A stretch of DNA of 64,000 bases, taken from positions 85,552,790 through 85,616,789 of the forward strand of contig CM056723.1 of the NCBI GenBank assembly GCA_029844215.1, in the 5' to 3' direction. Source of the DNA: Przewalskia tangutica. Taxonomy: Eukaryota; Streptophyta; Magnoliopsida; Solanales; Solanaceae. The notes under the pieces are model-generated. The model had not been told where the DNA came from. It did not search any database and saw only the letters and a program-made list of their open reading frames with translations. Shown here piece after piece: positions 45,574 to 57,171 of the stretch (position 1 is its first letter; the number at the start of each line of letters is the position of its first letter). The position numbers and the translations under genes were made by a program.

Positions 45574-47469
45574 CCCCCTTAGTTGATGAACTTCTTCATC
45601 CAAAAATCACTTTCCAAGTCTTGAAATCCCCTCTCTTGAGAGCTCTGGCCAGAGCACCTCCTTCCCCTTCCTAGTTAAGCTAGCGAAACCCTCCCCTTTG
45701 TGAGCCTTGGCCGAAATCTACCCCTCCTAGTAGTGTTGTTCTCGTAAATACCCCCTTGGTAGAAAAATACTCTCCAAGTATTGTCACTATTCCCAAATAC
45801 CTTGGCCCATATACCTTATAGTATTCCAAGGTTATACCTATACTAAAAGCCCAGAAATACTATTATACTTCCTTTAGCCACTAAACGAAACCCTAAGGAA
45901 AATATTCATAGTCGGTTGAAGTGTTAAGTAGAAGTTGTGTAGAACTTCTAAGGGTTTCTGGGAGAGAATTGGAGCATTCAGAATAGGAGCTAAACATTGC
46001 TCAGGATCGACATTAAACTTGGATAATTTTGGGCTTACCGAGGTAAATAATCCTATCCTTCTATTGTAATTGGAAATTACATACTGTAGTTGTATAGAAT
46101 GAATATAAGATTCATAGAAGAGAATTGAACTGTAATAGAAGGATATTACGTAAAAGACTTGAACCAAATCACATCGAAGAATATAAGTAGAAGATTAAAT
46201 CAGATTTTACATAGATCAGTATTTACAGTAGACTTATAACCTTTATTGGTTGAATGTTATGCGAGTAGCATGTACTACTTGGAAGGTGGACAAGGCTAGC
46301 CGGGTTATAGTCGTGGAGCGTTTTTCTAATAGTCGATAATCGTCGCGAGGTATGTGATTCTTCCTATCCTCTTGAGCATGATATTTTAAAAGAATATATA
46401 TATAGTACGGTAGACGTACGTGTGTTAACTGAATAATAATTACGGCAATGTCTTTTGACTTAAGCCTGAATAATAATTACGGCAATGTCTTTCGACTTAA
46501 GCCTGAATAATAGAGGATCTTGAAGTATTTCCAAAGAGATAAGAAACCTTGTTGAAAGAAGAGTAATTCTTGGTTTTAAAAGTTATACTGACTTTATGGG
46601 AAGTTAGGTATAACGACGTAAGTGAGATAAAAATAATGGTTATTGATTTTAAGAAGTTAAGAGACTTGATCTTAAAAGATAAGAGACTTGACTTAATTGA
46701 ATTAATATGAATTTTGTTAAAAAGTGTGAAACCTCATTCGTGAGTAATGAGTACTTAGTTTTTAAAAGGAATAATGTTTTACTGATTTCGGAAATCAGAA
46801 TAAGTATCGAACAAACCACTGCAGCGCTAATATAGGGAAATGTATTGAATAATTAAGTATTATTAAAACCAGTAGAAACCTCCATCTGCATAGAAGCTAA
46901 GATGAGACAAAATGATATTACATTTCCTAGATCATGGTTGCTTTTATAAGATTGTTATAAACAAAGAATAACCTACTCACACATAAGGCTTATTGTTTTA
47001 AAGGGGAGTACGTTATTTGACTAAGACTATAAACTATGAAATCTTTCCAAAAACTAAAAGACGTGAGTATCTGAAATTAGGCAAACTTGAACTTTTGGAA
47101 AAGAATGTTGTTACTTGACGTTGTTCTAGAAAGTGTAAGCCACTTGGTTAAAACAGTGTAAAGTACTTGATTTTAAAACATGAACGTATTTGGCACTATG
47201 GATAATAGTATCGAGTTGTTTTTATGTAAAAAGAGGTCTTTTTGAAAGGATTAATGTATGTAGTACTTTGGGGTTAAAACCCGGATTTGTTGTAATAAAA
47301 TAAGAGTCTATAAGTATGTTGAACTTGCCTATGGTTGTAGTAATATCCTTTGTTGTGCAAGTGTTGTATTTCTGTGCTACCGCGTCTCTCGTTGGAGGGA
47401 CGGCTATCTGACTGATTGATGGACATACTGACACGATGGGTAGCCCACGGGTATGCTTCCATTAGGAGT

Positions 47470-47860
47470 GTGATGTTGTTACATGGACATGTCTGCACCG
47501 GCTGCACTCCGGCACGCGTTACGCGGCGGGTTAATCACCCGATATATTGTTATTGTTGTTACATGGATATGTCCGCACCGATGCAATTCCTGCGGTACGC
47601 GGCCACGCGCGTTAATCACCCGATATATTGTTATTGTTGTTACATGGACACGTTCGCACCGGCGCACTCGGGGCATGTGGCTACGCGCAGGTTGATCACC
47701 CGGTATTGGTATTATTGTTACATGGACACGTCGCACCGATGCACTCCGGCACGTACGCGGCAGGTTGATTACCCAGACCTTATTATTATTGTTGCATCCC
47801 GGGCATGTCCGCACCGATGGAGAATTCCGGGCATGTGGCCAAGATGCGAACATGATTGAT
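47470..47860 (+). repeat. 80-bp minisatellite, E7 5' LTR
   Basis: GTTGTTACATGGACATGTC starts near 47475, 47555 and 47635, then in shortened units near 47715 and 47790. One unit of the E2-type repeat (47416-47460) directly precedes it, so two unrelated units sit side by side. Open frames on both strands follow the repeat. Confidence 0.85.
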
Positions 47861-48422
47861 GTTGTGGGCGAGACCCATAGTTATATTTGAGTGATGACTT
47901 TGAGGCGCGAGTCCTCGACTTAATCTGCGTTTATGATTGGCATCGTATTTTGGTTATCATATATGTCTCCCGCTTTATATAGATCGTTATGATTTAACTA
48001 CAATATTTTCGGGCCACATACTTGGTACTGTTATCGACCTCGGGGCCGCTCACGCCGCAGTAGAGGTACATCGGTTCTTCGATCCTCGCACTTAGGATCG
48101 CAGTCATTGGGAAGCTCGCTTCTCCCGAGGCTTATCTTTTGGTATGTTACCCTGAGTTGTAGGTTCTTGTACATTCAGGGGTATGGCGGGGCCCTGTCCC
48201 GTCATGTTGTATAAAAACTCTTAGAGGTCTGTAGTACTGTTGTGGGAAGATTTTGTAAAAAAAAGGATAACTGTTCGGGTTTTTATGTATATATACAGAA
48301 GGCACCTGTTTTGGTTGGCCTGTTTATTTATCATATCTCTTGTTTCATGTTTATGTTTTATTTCCGCTGATTTTCTCTGATGTTGTATCACTAGGGTGCC
48401 CGGGTTCGGGTCGTGACAAAAG

Positions 48423-48436
48423 TGGTATCAGAGCAG
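48423..48436 (+). other. Primer-binding site, E7
   Basis: TGGTATCAGAGCAG, four bases after the LTR end. Confidence 0.9.
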
Positions 48437-48619
48437 TTAATCCTCGGAAGGTGTCTGCATCGCGGTTCAGTAGAGTCTTGATTATCGATGTGTTGTGCAC
48501 CACATCTATGATTAGAGGTCGCAGGACATTTAGGATTGGTTTCATTCTTCTCATTCCGAGATCGTGCCTTAGCCGTGTTGTAAGTTGGACCCTCCGACGT
48601 ATCTCGCTTTTTACCGCTT

Positions 48620-48642
48620 ATGCCGCCGCCAAGGCAACCCGG
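48620..48642 (+). pseudogene. gag: gag N-terminal fragment of E7, split by a solo LTR
   Basis: ATGCCGCCGCCAAGGCAACC encodes the first residues of the MPPRKATR-type N-terminus. The frame is cut at 48642 by the minus LTR. It resumes at 52146 with CCGGCCCAGATGGGCAAGGC, equivalent to the next codons in E6. Confidence 0.8.
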
Positions 48643-51600
48643 TATCACGACCTGTTCGGCCCGTGGATCGTGCCTTACCCGCACCCCAAGAGTCATACAT
48701 CGTGAGTAATCGAATATAAAATAACCAAGATATGAAACAAGATAAATTGAGACACGATATTCGAAGAAAGTTGCCTTTCGCATATATATATATATACAAC
48801 AACTCTTTCAACATGAACAGCTTTAATCCTTTTTACAAACCCCGCCACAACAAGATTACTGCACTTCTACGAATGATATGACAACAATGACGGACAGTGG
48901 TTCGCCATACCCCGAATGTAAGCACCTACAACAACAGGACTATACCAAGATAAGCCTCCGAGGAACGAGCTTCCCAAACGCCGAATCGTGACCCTAGGAG
49001 CGAGGATCAACGATCGGTGTACCTTTACCGCGCAGATGAACGCAACCCCGGCGAGGTCAAGATAACAGTACCGAGTATGTGAAATCAAAATATCAGAAAT
49101 GAAATCATAGTAGTCTATATAAAGCGGAGACATGTATGATAACCAAACTACGATTCACAATAAATAAGCAATATATCAAGTCGTGACTCACGCCTCAAAG
49201 TCATCACTCAAATATAAACACGGGTCTCACGCCCACAACATCAATCATGCCCGTGGAATACCTTCCTCACCGGCAATCAATGATAGAAAAGCACCAAGGA
49301 ATACATACGAACAATGTGTCCCACTGTGTCCAAATAAAACAAGACAGTGGTAAGGCACGAAGGCATAGCCGACTACTAACACCCACGACTAACAAGGTCA
49401 TAAATCAGATCATGATATCTGTCTAGACCGTCCACATGATCAAAGCCGTAGCTCGCCGCAATATCAAATGTGCGCGTCAGCCCCGAACTCCCCGCACTCG
49501 CATAGGCCAATCTCATAGGCCCGCATGAGGTATAACCCCGCATCGAGGGTAGCTACTCCGGCATCGCCCCGACTCGCGATCCGCATGGCCACATAGACCG
49601 CATGACCATAAAGGCCGCACACTAACTCGAACTCGTAGCTCGCATAGGCCCCGGGACCCGCATGAGGTATTCTCGAATCATGGTCCTGCATCGCCGAGTC
49701 TACCCCGCATCGGAGGCGCTTAACCCCTAAACACGGTGAGTGGTATAATACCAACATAACAGTTTATCGTTTAAACAACATAAGCACAATCAAGGGAAAA
49801 CCCCTTTACACAAACATCACAGAATATTAACACACGTAGCATCCTAATATGATTACTTATCAAATCAACACGAAGGTATTACAAGGCTATCACAAACCAA
49901 TACAATCAAGTTATTCACACATAAGGTACTTTATACAATAACTCTTTAAAGATATGTTACTTTCACAAAAGTCACACAATACCCGTAGTATATGAAAATA
50001 GAGTGATTATCTTTTGAAGTAAATCAAAACACTTATCTTTGTAAAATCAAGTAACAACATTATTATCCAAACGTCCAAGTTTGCCTAATTTCAAATGTTC
50101 CCGTTTCTTATTTTAAAAAGGTTTCGTAGTTCATAGTCTTATACTTTTAAGAATATAATTCTCCTTTAAACAATCTGAGAAAGATAAGCCTTATATGTGA
50201 GTAGGATATTCTTGTTTATAACAATCTTATTACAGCAGCCATGATCTAGGAAATATCATTTTGTCTCATCTTAGCTTCTATGCAGATGGAAGTTTCTACT
50301 GGTTTTAATAATGCTTAATTATTCAAAACATTTCCTTTTATTGACGCTGCAGTGGTTTGTCGGTACACATTCTGATTTCCGAAATCAGTAAAACATTCTT
50401 AAGCCGTTATACCTAACTTCCCATAAAGCTAGTATAACTCTTAAGTTTTCAAAAACCCAAGTATTACGCTTTCTTTCAAAATGATTCAAAATCCTTTGAA
50501 ATACTTCAAGTTCTTTATTATCACCTAACCAGCCAGTTATAGTTCAAATCAGTTACATTTTAAAACCCACAAGTATTTTCTTCCTACATAAAGCTGTTAT
50601 AACCAACTTCCCATAAAGCCGTTATATCACTTTATGTTTTAAACCAATCAAATACATTTAGCACATGCACGCTCACCGTACTACATAGTTCACACATATC
50701 ATGCTAGAAGAGATAGGAAGAGGTTCACATACCTCGCGACGAGTATCGACTAATAGCAAAACGCCCAAGTACTTCCAAACGCCGCTACTCCTTAAGCCAA
50801 GTAGATCGCGCCACACGTAGTACTTCAACCTATAAGGCCACAAGGCGCTTTATTAACATTTAGATCTTATCGTAGAACATTCTACGTAAAATTCGCAAAG
50901 ACCTCCCCGCAACAACGTAAATCTCCTTTATCGAGGCCGCTACCAAGCCAACCAATGGGGGTTTGCACGCCTAACCTGACGTGTACGATTCTACTACACG
51001 CAAAGCTACACAAGTCATCGTAATACGATCTATGTAATTACTCAAGATTCTCTTCTTTCGAAAAGGTTTCTTATTATTCAGGCTTAAGTCAAAAGACATT
51101 GTCGTAAGTATTATTCAGGCTTAAGTCCAAAGACATTGCCGATAACAACGTTCAGTTCTATATATAGTATACTTCAACTATATAGTCTAACAATCATGTA
51201 ATTTCCAATTACAATAGAGGGACAAGATATTTACCTCGATAAGCCCATAAGTATCCAAGTTATAATGTCGATCCTAAGCAAGGTTTAGCTCCTACTCCGT
51301 GCGCTCCAAACAACCCTTAGAAGTTCTAACCAACTTCTACTTAAATACTTCAACCAACTATGAAGATTTCCTTAGGGTTTCAGTTTGAGACAAAAAAAAG
51401 ACAAAAGGTAGTATTTCCGGGCTCTACGTATAGAGGTAACTTTTGGAATACAACAAGGTAAAGGCTAAGGTATTTTGGGCATTATAACAATACTTGGAGA
51501 GTATTTCTACCAAGAGGGGGGGTGTATTATACGAAACAACTAGGCTAGGGGGGGTACCCCATGGCAAGACACCACAAAGGGGGAGGGGAACCCCTCGGCC

Positions 51601-52145
51601 AAAGGCCACACGAAAAAGGGGGGGGGGGGGAAGCTCTGCCAGAGCAACAATGGGAGGCGAGGGTTGCCAGCCTGGGAAGTTTTTGGATGAATGAAGTCTT
51701 CAAGCCTAGGGGGGTATTTATAGCAAAACCCAAGGCCAACCAATGGCCAAGATCAAGCCATGTGCAAGGCAAGTGTAAGGCCTAGATCAAGCCAAGTGCA
51801 CCCTAACCCTACTCCACCAAACATGGCACAAAACAAGCCACAAAACAAGGCCCAAAATAAGGGACCAATCGGCCAAGGCCAACCAACCCTTGACCGCCCC
51901 ACTAAACCGTCCAATGAGGGTGACAAGTGTCACCCTCCCGTTGGCCCAAAATATTTCGCCTCTCGGAAAAATCCGCAAAAATATAAATGACATAGGAATT
52001 TTCCCTACGAAAGTTGTGGAAACGCTTTAAAAACGACTCTAATCGGGTGTTGTGCACAAAGTGAAAATCGGCCAAGCCTACTTAAGCTTCAAAATTTTTC
52101 TACGTACGTCCTTACGTACATACACTGGAAATACGGGGTATAACA
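48643..52145 (-). repeat. Minus-strand solo LTR inside E7 gag
   Basis: This is a single LTR of about 3.5 kb, from TATCACGACC to GGGTATAACA on the + strand, with no interior. CCCGG precedes it and CCGGC follows, consistent with a damaged 5-bp TSD. It holds a CGCATAGGCC-type minisatellite (about 49470-49720), the complement of the conserved module (50225-50395), a TATA box at 51715 and a 14-base G run near 51617. It is closely related to E3's LTRs. Confidence 0.87.
51715..51723 (-). promoter_or_regulatory. TATA box, minus solo LTR
   Basis: TATTTATAG, which is CTATAAATA on the minus strand. Confidence 0.73.
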
Positions 52146-53395
52146 CCGGCCCAGATGGGCAAGGCAGCCGAGGGAGCTGCTAGTAGGATACAGAGGAGTA
52201 CGAGGGCGCAGGCCCGGTCAGTACCTGAGATTGTGCTTCAGACGGCGAGTTTTGCGACGCCGCCGGCCCCAGCAGAGTTTAGAGCCGCAGCAGTGGCTGA
52301 TGAGACAACAGTACCTGAGCCTCCAGTCCCACAGCCTGGGGCAGAGGAGATGGGTTACAAGGAGATGGCACAGTTGCTAGCCAGGATTGTGGCCAGACAT
52401 GAGGATAGGTTGGACGCAGCAGTTCCGGTAGCACCCATGGTTCACCCAAGATCGGATAGTTTAAGGCTACGGGACTTTCTGAGTTGTAGCCCGCCAGAGT
52501 TCTACGGGTCGAGGCCTGAGGATGATCCGCAGGAGTTCATCCGACAGTTACAGCGGATAATGAGGGTAATCAAGGCTTCGGAGACCGAGTCAGTGGTCTT
52601 AGGTTCGCATCGGCTGCGTGATACTGCAGTCGACTGGTTTGATTCGTGGGAGCTGTCCCGGGGAGAGTATGCACTTCCGGCCGTTTGGGACGAGTTCTCA
52701 GGGGCATTTCTTGCACACTTCTTGCCGCCACAGATGAGGAGGGCTCGGGCCGACAGATTTTTGATGTTGAGGCAGAACGGGCGTACAGTTCGGGAGTACA
52801 ATGTGGAGTTCGACTCATTGGCTCAGACGTCCCTCAGAGTAGCCGATATGGAGGGCGAGTACACCGCTACGTCACCGGGCTAGATGACTACTTGGCAGAG
52901 GCTTGTTCGGGTGTAGCTCTTCAGCCGGGCATGGACATTGCCCGCATGCAGGCTTATGCACTTGGGTGTGAGGAGCGGAGAGGTCGACGGAATGACCAAG
53001 ATCAGCAGAAGAGGGCCAGAACAACAGGGTCTTTTGGCGACTTTCGAGGCGGACCGCCTCAGCAGCAGGCTAGTTATGCACCTTCGCCAGTACAGAGTGG
53101 TCCCCCACAGCCTTCGTATGCTCAGGTATTCGTGAGCAGTCGAGCTCCATGGGTTCAGGTTTCCAGAGGAGTAGGGGCGTTGGCCAGATGCAGTCACCCC
53201 TACCTCGGTGTGGTCGGTGTGGTAGACCGCATTTCGGGGAGTGTCGTAGTACCAAGGAGCTTGTTACTTTGCGGCGGCAGGCCATTTGCAGGAACGCCGA
53301 CGGGGTAGCACGAATGTTACGACTCACCTTCAGATCGGGTCGGTTCATCACCTTCGCTAGCTATGCGCCATGCAGGGCAGGACTGTGATTAGAGT
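52146..53395 (+). pseudogene. gag: gag main part, E7
   Basis: This is the longest clean gag stretch in the window. From 52155 a 242-codon frame runs through a basic start, an alanine/proline-rich variable region, RLRDFLSCSPPEFYGS, and the retrotransposon gag core (EFIRQLQRIMRVIKASETES, RLRDTAVDWFDSW, VWDEFSGAFLAHFLPP, REYNVEFDSLA). It stops at 52881. A second frame then carries LDDYLAEACSGVALQPGMD, ARMQAYALGCEERRGRRND and a glutamine-rich stretch. A third holds the zinc-finger entry RCGRCGRPHFGEC (about 53206-53245). The second zinc knuckle is degraded near 53275-53310. Gag forms the particle that packages element RNA. The solo LTR upstream separates it from its start codon. Confidence 0.88.
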
Positions 53396-53870
53396 AAAGC
53401 GGTAGATTCAGGTATATCCTTAACCCTCTAGAGTTTTGTATGCTTGTTATGATGGTCTTATTGTGTGCTATGTACGGATAGCGTTGTGTTAATTGTGAGT
53501 TAGAAAACATGGTTAGTTGGAAGGATAAGTATGGGGGCAGGGAAAGTGTGAACCTTAGAATATTTCACGATTGAGACCTTAGATGTAAGGCCGTCTTGAG
53601 TAAAGGATTTTGCAAATGATTCTTGTCGGAGAGCATTATATGCCTAGAATGTATTAGTGTGATAAGTCCATGGGTAGTGAGATGGAAGTGGTAGCTTTCA
53701 TGATGAGAATTAGTAAGATTGTTCCGGATCGAGAAACTAGAGAGTTCGGCACGATGTAGGTCGCCGAGGGCGATTGCGGGTCAACTCGTAGCCTGCGCGG
53801 GGTCGGGCTCGTGGTCCCGCCAGTGGTAGGTCACGAGGGTGCTATGATGAGGGGTCGGGCTCTGGGTGGT
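53396..53870 (+). other. Post-gag spacer of E7, cut short
   Basis: It matches E6 from 41930 and E9 from 61565 until about 53845 (GGTCACGAGGGTGCTA), then passes through about 25 bp of mixed sequence into LTR sequence. The remaining spacer, PPT and 3' LTR start are missing. Confidence 0.65.
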
Positions 53871-54863
53871 CCACGGGTATGCGCCATGATGAGGGTTCGC
53901 TTTCGCTGATAGTGTTATTCCATGGACTAGCTCTCCATGAGGTTTTACCGACGCCTTGGTATCCGGTGGTCGGCCAGATTTCGTGCCCCGCCTCGTGGCT
54001 GATTCGCCTTGGTACCTAGTAGTTAGCCCTCGTGACTTGCCCTGCTCGCTTTAGTGACGAAGTCTCGTGATACGCCTTGTACCGTAGTTAGCCCTCGTAC
54101 TTGCCGGCCGCCACGTGACACGGCCTTGGTATCCGTAGTCGGATTGCATTGCCCCGTGACGCCTTCGTGGTTTGGTTGTATAGTATTGTTAGTACGGACT
54201 TGGTGTTCATGTGTACTGTTGTGTTATTATATCATGATCGCCAGTGGCGGAAGGTATTCCACGCATGATTGATGTTGCGCGTGAGACCCATAGTTATATT
54301 GAGTGATGACTCGAGGCGTAAGTCACGACTTACATGATCGCTATTTATCGTGAATCGTAGTTTGGTTATCATACATGTCTCTCGCTTTATATAGATCGCT
54401 ATGATTTCATTTACTGATTTTCGGGCCATATACTTGGTACTGTTAATCGACCTCCTTCGGGGACCGCTCATGCCGCAGTAGAGGTACATCGGTTGTTGAT
54501 CCTCGCTCTTAGGATCACAGTAGCGTTGGAAGCTCCGCTTTCTCGAGGCTTATCTTTGGTATGTTACCACGAGTTGTAGGTTCTTGTACATTCGTGGGTA
54601 TGGCGGCCCCGTCCCACATGTTGTATAAAAACTCTTAGAGGTGCAGTAGTAATCACAGAGGTGTGGTTTGTAAAAAGGATTAAACTGTTTGGTTTGAAAG
54701 ATTTGTATACATATATTTTATTGGAAGGTAACCGTTTGGTTGGCCTGTTTTATTATCTTATCTCTTGTTCATGTTTAAGTTTTTATTTCCGCTGATTTTC
54801 TCTGATGTTGTATCGCTAGGGTGCCCGGGGTAAGGCACTCCACGCCCCGAACGGGTCGTGACA
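53871..54863 (+). repeat. Truncated LTR tail (E8 5' LTR remnant)
   Basis: From TGGGTGGTCCACGGGTATG it follows the E6 LTR tail: a degraded CTTGGTATC minisatellite (about 53940-54190), hairpin blocks (about 54497-54620) and the terminal GGTGCCCGGGGTAAGGCAC to GTCGTGACA. The first 2.4 kb of the LTR is absent. Confidence 0.8.
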
Positions 54864-56046
54864 TCTTGAGTAGTCACGCGAGTTCTACGGATGGATAGAG
54901 CCGAGGATGATCCTCGTGGTGTCGTGCTAGTTTGGGAGATTGTTATGCTTTGCGCCAGTGCCATTTGGTGAGAGTTTGTCCGACCAGAGGTAGCACGGAT
55001 GTTGAGACTCAGCCTTCGGGATCGGTGGCTGGTTCATCGCCTTATATAGCTAGGCGCCCTGCAGGGCAGGATTATGATTAGAGCGACAAAGGGAAAGTGA
55101 GGCAGTAGTTACAGAGATATCTTCAGCCCTTAAGAGACTTGTTTATGTTGTCATGGTAGATACATGTGGAGTGCTATGTACGGATAACATTGTGTTAAGT
55201 GTGAATTAGAAAACATGGGTAATTGAAAAGGGTAAGTCTGGGGGCGAGACAATTGTGAGCCTTAGAATTTATAACAGTTGGGACCTTGGATGCAAGGCCG
55301 TCTTGAGTGGATGATTTTACGGTTGGTCTTTGTCGAAATACTTGGTATGCGTGATATATATTGTGGGATAATTCCATGGGTAGTGTGAGATGGAAGTGGT
55401 AGCTTTCATGACGTGAATTAGTAAGATTGTTCCGGATCGGGGAACGAGAGAGTTTGGCGCGACGGTGGGTCAGGTTGAGGCCGTATTGTGGGTCAACCCG
55501 CAGCCCGGAGTGAGGTAGGGTCAGTTTGAGGTGGTCCCGCCAGGTGGTAGGGTCACGAGGGTGCTAGGCCCAAGTTTAGGTAACCATCGTATGAGTTCGT
55601 GGATGTGTTCGACTAGAATCGGATCGTGAAGGCCGGGAATGGCCTTAAAGGAATTTGAAGGCTAGTAAGATGACCAAGTTTGGAGGTAGTGGCTCCAAAG
55701 GTTTTGGAAACTGAAGCGATGACTGGAGTATGGTACGTGTAATAGAAAGAGTTCGGGTGTACGAGAAGGGTACGACGAGTAAGGAGAGAAGTGAACCTGT
55801 GTTAAGAGATCGGAAGTGATCATTTCTTTTGTGAAGTGAAGATACGAAGGGAGTATCCGTTAGACCTTGGGTGGGAGCTTTTTGTGATGTTAGAGGTGAT
55901 TCCTCGTTGGCTTGGATTTGAGTTTTGCGCGTATGTAATACTATGGCCATTGATGGCATGACTGGTTTCGTAAGTATAGTAGTGAAGGCTATACCGGCGC
56001 ATGTGTGTTTGGAGACTTAGAGGGAACATTCGGGAGGAATGTTTCT
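54864..56046 (+). pseudogene. E8 interior: gag scraps and spacer
   Basis: Directly after the LTR end there is no PBS. Instead a short piece resembling the gag core entry (TTCTACGG, GAGGATGATCCTCG; 54864-54925) is followed by the end of gag with a degraded zinc knuckle and the GSVAGSSP-equivalent (about 54955-55035). The normal post-gag spacer then runs to the PPT. PBS, leader, gag start and most of the core are deleted. No continuous frame exists. The order shows that LTR and interior were joined by deletion after insertion, since an element without a PBS could not have been reverse transcribed. Confidence 0.7.
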
Positions 56047-56060
56047 AAGGGGGGGAAGAA
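56047..56060 (+). other. Polypurine tract, E8
   Basis: AAGGGGGGGAAGAA precedes the LTR start TGTTACACC at 56061. Confidence 0.9.
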
Positions 56061-56758
56061 TGTTACACCCCGTAGTTCCTGGGTATGTAGGTGAGGACGT
56101 ACGTACGAGAATACGACAACAATATTGGAAAGGAATGAAGATGTGATTTTTCGACGGAAAAGTTTTCGGTTTTTGTGAAGGAAAAAGGTTCGTTAATGGG
56201 AATTGGATTCCCAGATTTGGTATTTGGACTTCCTGGATTATATTAGAATTATGGAATTTTATTTCCGGAATTGGTCCCGTGGGGCCCACGGGGAAAATTT
56301 ACGGTTTTGTGGGGCCCACTTTGCTTTCGAGTTTTTCGATATTTTGGATATTTTCGGAAGATGAAATATTTTGGACAAGTGGGAGGGCGACATGTGTCAC
56401 CCCCCCAGGTGGCATGGCCGAAATATAGGTGCCATGTGTCCTTGATAGCTTGCCAAGTGTCTAGCCACTTGTCACAAGTCTTGTGTAGACTTGTGGCACC
56501 ACACTTGTACCCCAATCTCACCACACACTTGCCTTGATCTTGGCCCTTGAATTCTCTATAAATACCCCCCTTGATAGCAAGACTTCTTCATCCACACTTG
56601 TGATAATTTCCAAGACAAAAATACTCCCTCCCTCTTGAGTGTAGCTCTCGGCCATGGGCTGATTTTAGGAGCTAATGTTGTCCAAATATTCTTAAACTTT
56701 TAAGTATTCTTCCTTAGGGTGTTAGGAAGATTGTGTACCAAGAGTTGGAAAAGATTTC
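56061..56758 (+). repeat. E8 3' LTR, first part
   Basis: It is E2-like (TGTTACACCCCGTAGTTCC). GTGGGGCCCAC palindromes lie near 56279-56320 and a TATA box at 56556. It ends at AAAAGATTTC (compare 20466-20475 in E2), where E9 inserted. The rest lies beyond the window. Confidence 0.87.
56556..56564 (+). promoter_or_regulatory. TATA box, E8 3' LTR
   Basis: CTATAAATA followed by CCCCCC. Confidence 0.72.
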
Positions 56759-57162
56759 TGTTATACCCCGTATTTCCAGAGTATGTACGTAAGGGCGTAC
56801 GTATAATAATTTGAGCCTTAAGATTTGGCAAGTCTCGAAATTTGTACACAAGTGCCGAAAGGAGTCGTTTTTCGACGAAACGTTTTACTAAACTTGCGAA
56901 GGGAAAAATACGGCTATGACATTTATAATTTTTGCGGATTTTTCCGAGAGACGAAATATTTTGGACCAACGGGAGGGTGACACTTGTCACCCTCAATGGA
57001 CGGCTAAGAGGGCCATTGTTTGCACGTTTTTTTGTGCATTTTCTTGGTCAAGGGTTAGGTAGGATATTTTGTGTAGTAGATGGATAAGGACACATGGGTA
57101 AATCCTAGCCCTACACTTGCCTTACACTTGGATTGATCTTGGCCATTGGTTGCTCGCTTGAC

Positions 57163-57171
57163 CTATAAATA
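57163..57171 (+). promoter_or_regulatory. TATA box, E9 5' LTR
   Basis: CTATAAATA followed by CCCCC; this would drive the E9 transcript. Confidence 0.75.

Larger units (their letters stand above)
45171..48418 (+). repeat. E7 5' LTR
   Basis: It is about 3.25 kb. The start reads CTCGTTATACCGTATTTCC where TGTTATACCCCGTATTTCC is expected. It has a TATA box at 45565, the conserved module (about 46783-46955) and an 80-bp minisatellite. The PBS-side end is shortened: GGGTGCCCGGG joins directly to TTCGGGTCGTGACA, removing about 24 bp including one arm of the terminal hairpin. Confidence 0.87.
45171..53870 (+). mobile_element. E7: element with best-preserved gag, 3' end lost
   Basis: A 5' LTR (45171-48418), intact PBS, gag start (48620), a minus solo LTR inside gag (48643-52145), the rest of gag (52146-53395) and part of the spacer are present. 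At about 53870 it is fused to an LTR of another copy, so its own PPT and 3' LTR are missing. No pol was found. Confidence 0.82.
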
